Origin: Trichoplax sp. H2
Taxonomy: Eukaryota > Placozoa > Uniplacotomia > Trichoplacea
Reading direction: 5' to 3'
Assembly: GCA_003344405.1 (NCBI GenBank)
Contig: NOWV01000004.1
Coordinates: 62,001 to 126,000 of the forward strand
Length of the DNA stretch: 64,000 nucleotides
Shown piece after piece: positions 60,881-64,000 of the stretch; position 1 is the stretch's first letter, and each line of letters starts with the position of its first letter. A program made the position numbers and the translations under genes. Under the pieces are notes generated by a model. That model did no database searches, had not been told where the DNA came from, and saw nothing but the letters and a program-made list of their open reading frames with translations.

Positions 60881-61781
60881 ATGATAGTGTGATAGGCCGA
60901 TAGCTGTAACAAATCAGTAAATTATATAATAATTAGTAGAGCCTGCACAGTGTATACCACTTAAAAAACTTGAAGAAAACTTGTGACCCAAAGACTTTCA
61001 AATCAATTAAATTACAAATGGCGATATACGATATGAAGGATTAATATGAGACACTATATATACCGAATGTTTTCAATACAGTATTATTTTAGCGCAGCTA
61101 CTTTCACAAGGTAGTCTTACATCGCTCAATTCGCCTGCATTTAGTGCATATGGTAATAGAAGGAATTAGCAAAATTTGAATACTGGACAGTATCCCAAGT
61201 TCGCACAAGTGTCCACTGGAGATCCTGATAGACCTCTCTAGTGGATAGTCCAAACGTTACGTTGATAGGCACGCCCTTGGCAACCTCTGCTAAGTTACTT
61301 TGTATAGTTCTTCCTTTGCCTCTTAAGAACTTTATTTTTGGTACTAAGTGTGATTCTAATCCTTGAGATAGACTGTAAAATATAGCACATTACAACTTGA
61401 TTAACTGTCTTATGGACCATGGTCCGGTTACTCGATATCCCTTTAATATTATGCTATGAGTTCATATCTGGCTTGCAAAATAGCTGGGACTAAAGACAGT
61501 ACTTATTGTACAACGATACATGCGGCATAATACAGTCCTGTATGCAAAACGACTCGTATATGCGGTGTATACAGTCAAGTAGGTAGTTAAGTATACAAAG
61601 CTATAAAATATATATACGGGTATATATGTATACGCGTATTTACTGATTGTGAAATATATTATACTCACTTTCAAAACTGGTACGCGAGTAGGGCGTTCGA
61701 CTAGCTAGTATTGTAAAAGTTTACAGTACAGTTATACTTTGCTCAATCGCACGTATAGGCACGCGTATACGCGTATATACG

Positions 61782-61803
61782 GTATATATATATATATATA
61801 TAT
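61782..61803. repeat. TA dinucleotide microsatellite
   Basis: About eleven TA units next to GCGTATA-type palindromes, 64 bases upstream of the DUF1294-like start codon. Confidence 0.8.
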
Positions 61804-61866
61804 GTATATACTGTAGAACGCGCGACGTAACAATATACAGGTTAATCAGATGCAACATACTGTGTT

Positions 61867-62133
61867 ATGGAAGACTGGATCTATCACATTATTTTAGCCA
61901 TCAATTTTTTTACTTTTATAGTTTTCTGGTTTGATCAAGTATCCCTAATATACAATTGGAAACAAGTAAAAGAATTTAACTTGATTTTATTACTATGGGC
62001 TTCTGGTATCATTGGAGGGTGGTTAGCAATGATAGTCTTCAGGCATAAAATTCGAAATAAGCCGTTTATAATTAAGGCTGCTATACCGACAGGAATCTGG
62101 GTAATTTATTATTTCTATTACATGGTTAATTAA
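61867..62133 (+). CDS. Small DUF1294-like membrane protein, intronless (88 aa)
   Basis: A single open frame of 88 codons, MEDWIYHIIL to FYYMVN. It resembles DUF1294 (bacterial and some eukaryotic small membrane proteins of unknown function): an N-terminal transmembrane helix (about residues 8-22), a polar loop with FDQ, a second helix (about 38-57, LLLWASGIIGGWLAMIVF), the hallmark FRHKIRNKPF at about 57-66, and a third helix (about 68-86). Three membrane segments and the GGWLAM-x-x-FRHK signature match the family order. All other genes here have 5 to 32 exons, so the lack of introns is odd. Transfer from bacteria, or simply short gene length, could explain it. No TACTG/CAGTA array lies upstream. 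Function unknown. Confidence 0.72.
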   Translation: MEDWIYHIILAINFFTFIVFWFDQVSLIYNWKQVKEFNLILLLWASGIIGGWLAMIVFRHKIRNKPFIIKAAIPTGIWVIYYFYYMVN

Positions 62134-64000
62134 TTGAAAAATAACTCATAAGAATACAGAATATCATGAATCATTCATGACAAGAGAAGATAATACTAAC
62201 AAATTGCTGCAATTAGAAGAGACACAACTTATTGCAAGATTTTACTAAAACTGGCTACACCATGGCCCTCATGTACGTGAGAAGATAAAACGATATAACA
62301 TCCTCTGAATACATGATAACCATACAGTAGATTCAGATAATTAAATCAATTTTTATAAACTAGTAAAATCTACAGTAATACATGTGCCTTTATTAACGTG
62401 TTACATAGCATGATATAATTTTGACGACACTATTTACCGTAATGTACACTCGTTGTTCACGAATTGTACACTACCAGTATTTGCACCACGGATCAAAGTT
62501 CTAGAACTTCTAGTTGTAAAGTCAAAAATTCAACAATAATGACGTATAGTAAGAAGGTCATCGATACTGAGGAGTAACCACATACGATATAGAGAGTATG
62601 CAATAAGGATGAGTACCTTTCTTTTTTAGAAACTCTCGTCACAAATATAGACCAAAAAAATAACTCGCACAACTGTGTATATATAAACATATTTAATTAA
62701 TTAACTGTAAAATAATATAATTATGCCCTTATATGATAAGTTTTATTTTACACCTCATATTATGGTGCTGTTCTCTATTCTGTTGCGATTATTGTCGGTA
62801 ATCTCTGATGAACCGGTATATGCTCCAATAAATTATAGCTTTACGCTTTAGCCTCCCACCGCTCTGGAGATCTATGAATTTTTTATTTGCTTTGAGTTAA
62901 TAAGTGTATCTTTAATTTCAAAAGCGTAAATCTACGATACCCCACTCCTTATTCATCTATTACTACTGTATATCTAGACTAAAAAATTGGGACGGGTGAA
63001 ATGTGATTATTGCGTTGTGCAAAATTCATTTTTATTTAACCTAAATTAACCCAAAGTGGTATGGTACTGTACATTAGTGTACTCCATTGTCTGTTGTATA
63101 TTCCGAAATTTTAAAGCAATCAAGGCTAGCCGATAAATATACAAGTTATAAGCTCAAATTCTAATTACGAATTAAAGTTAAATTAGACTAAAAGTATAAT
63201 ACAAAAGCATGCACTTTGTGATGTTTCGGAAGGTTGAGAGTTCGGCATTAGTCGCAATAAGTACAATAGAATAGTTAACGGAAGAGTAACCTTTATTGAG
63301 CTAGTGTAAGAGAATAATCGTGTGAGTAACGACGTGACTAGTTGAATAACTATAGTGGTGTAGAATAGGTAAAGCGTATAAGCTTACCGTGTAACCACCA
63401 GAACTAACTAACAAGATAGGTGAAAGAAGATAGCTTTTATAATGTTAGGAGCACAGTAGGAGGAAATTATTTACAGGCGCGAAGGATTCATGAAAATACA
63501 GTAAGTTACTTCTATGTTAAGCTAGTGCTACGGTAAGTTAGCTAGAGTACAAGATATTTCCACGGAGTAAATTGTTGAATATTGATCATACAGTACATGA
63601 TTAGAGTTATATTACAGTCTTAGAGTTATGCTACAGTCTAGTGAAACTAATACTTTTACTAAAAATAGACTGTACCGTATTTAGAAGTAAACACTACACA
63701 CTTTGTGATATACTATATCAGGTAGCTATAAGCGAAAAAATTAAAGAATAACATCGATAAAGTAGAATTATTTCCTACGGCATCTTTCGAAGCCATCCCT
63801 ACATGTAAAGCTTCATATCTGCTACAAAATTATACCTCAAAGGCATAAACATATTATCTCCAATAATATTATGTCTATATATTTTGATCATAACTCTGCT
63901 ACTAGACTGCGGTACAAGAGCTAAACTTCTAAAAAGCATGACCGTGTAGAAGTAGGGTGCAGTACCTAAGATCATTCTTATTTTCATATGGTTATAGCAT
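62134..64000. other. Noncoding stretch at the right edge
   Basis: No gene seen. The frames at 62493-62690 and 63799-63987 (minus) show no family match. A slightly more GC- and G-rich patch lies at 63215-63560, unlike its surroundings. AGAGTTAT-x-x-TACAGTCT occurs twice near 63603-63640. Confidence 0.5.

Larger units (their letters stand above)
59785..61866. other. Noncoding stretch after ATP5F1C
   Basis: No gene seen on either strand. It holds a diverged local direct repeat (60731-60788 and 60827-60880), sporadic TACGCGTA palindromes, and a TA microsatellite near 61782-61803 shortly before the DUF1294-like gene. The frame at 61462-61674 (minus) is unsupported. Confidence 0.5.

Noticed and set aside
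61750-61810. TA run with TACGCGTA palindromes as a promoter or origin
   Set aside because: Such AT microsatellites are common in this window and nothing further marks it as functional.

Overview
This is an AT-rich, intron-rich nuclear segment from an animal. Every large gene has many short GT-AG introns, and the reconstructed proteins match metazoan single-copy families along most of their length: ANKMY2, SQOR, NTAQ1, SIN3, EPG5, a patched-domain protein, TUBGCP6 and the mitochondrial ATP synthase gamma subunit. Base composition, compact spacing and simple gene structures suggest an early-branching animal, most likely a placozoan (Trichoplax/Hoilungia-like). That taxon call is inference, since no search was possible. 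I rebuilt the gene models by joining exons at splice sites. In all eight spliced genes the phases agree and the summed exon length is a whole number of codons.

Layout: 1-2278 noncoding, ending in a repeat cluster; 2279-6445 (+) ANKMY2; 9239-11941 (-) SQOR; 13377-15596 (-) NTAQ1; 16885-25530 (+) SIN3; 27260-38649 (-) EPG5; 40038-47040 (+) patched-domain protein; 47822-55879 (-) TUBGCP6; 57897-59784 (+) ATP5F1C; 61867-62133 (+) a small intronless DUF1294-like membrane protein; the rest to 64000 shows no gene. EPG5/patched-domain and TUBGCP6/ATP5F1C are divergent pairs. ANKMY2/SQOR, SIN3/EPG5 and patched-domain/TUBGCP6 are convergent pairs.

The genes are housekeeping and do not form an operon-like system: mitochondrial sulfide oxidation and ATP synthesis (SQOR, ATP5F1C), autophagosome-lysosome tethering (EPG5), microtubule nucleation (TUBGCP6), the Arg/N-degron pathway (NTAQ1), transcriptional corepression (SIN3), ciliary or signalling trafficking (ANKMY2) and lipid transport (patched-domain protein).

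The most unusual signal lies outside the genes. The pentanucleotide TACTG and its reverse complement CAGTA form arrays that repeatedly switch strand at GTAC junctions, which builds perfect palindromes such as TACTGTACAGTA. The dense arrays lie at the 5' side, or in the first introns, of all eight spliced genes. The three convergent 3'-3' gaps hold only scattered single copies. One array, between TUBGCP6 and ATP5F1C, sits in a directly duplicated block interrupted by a 20-N assembly gap.
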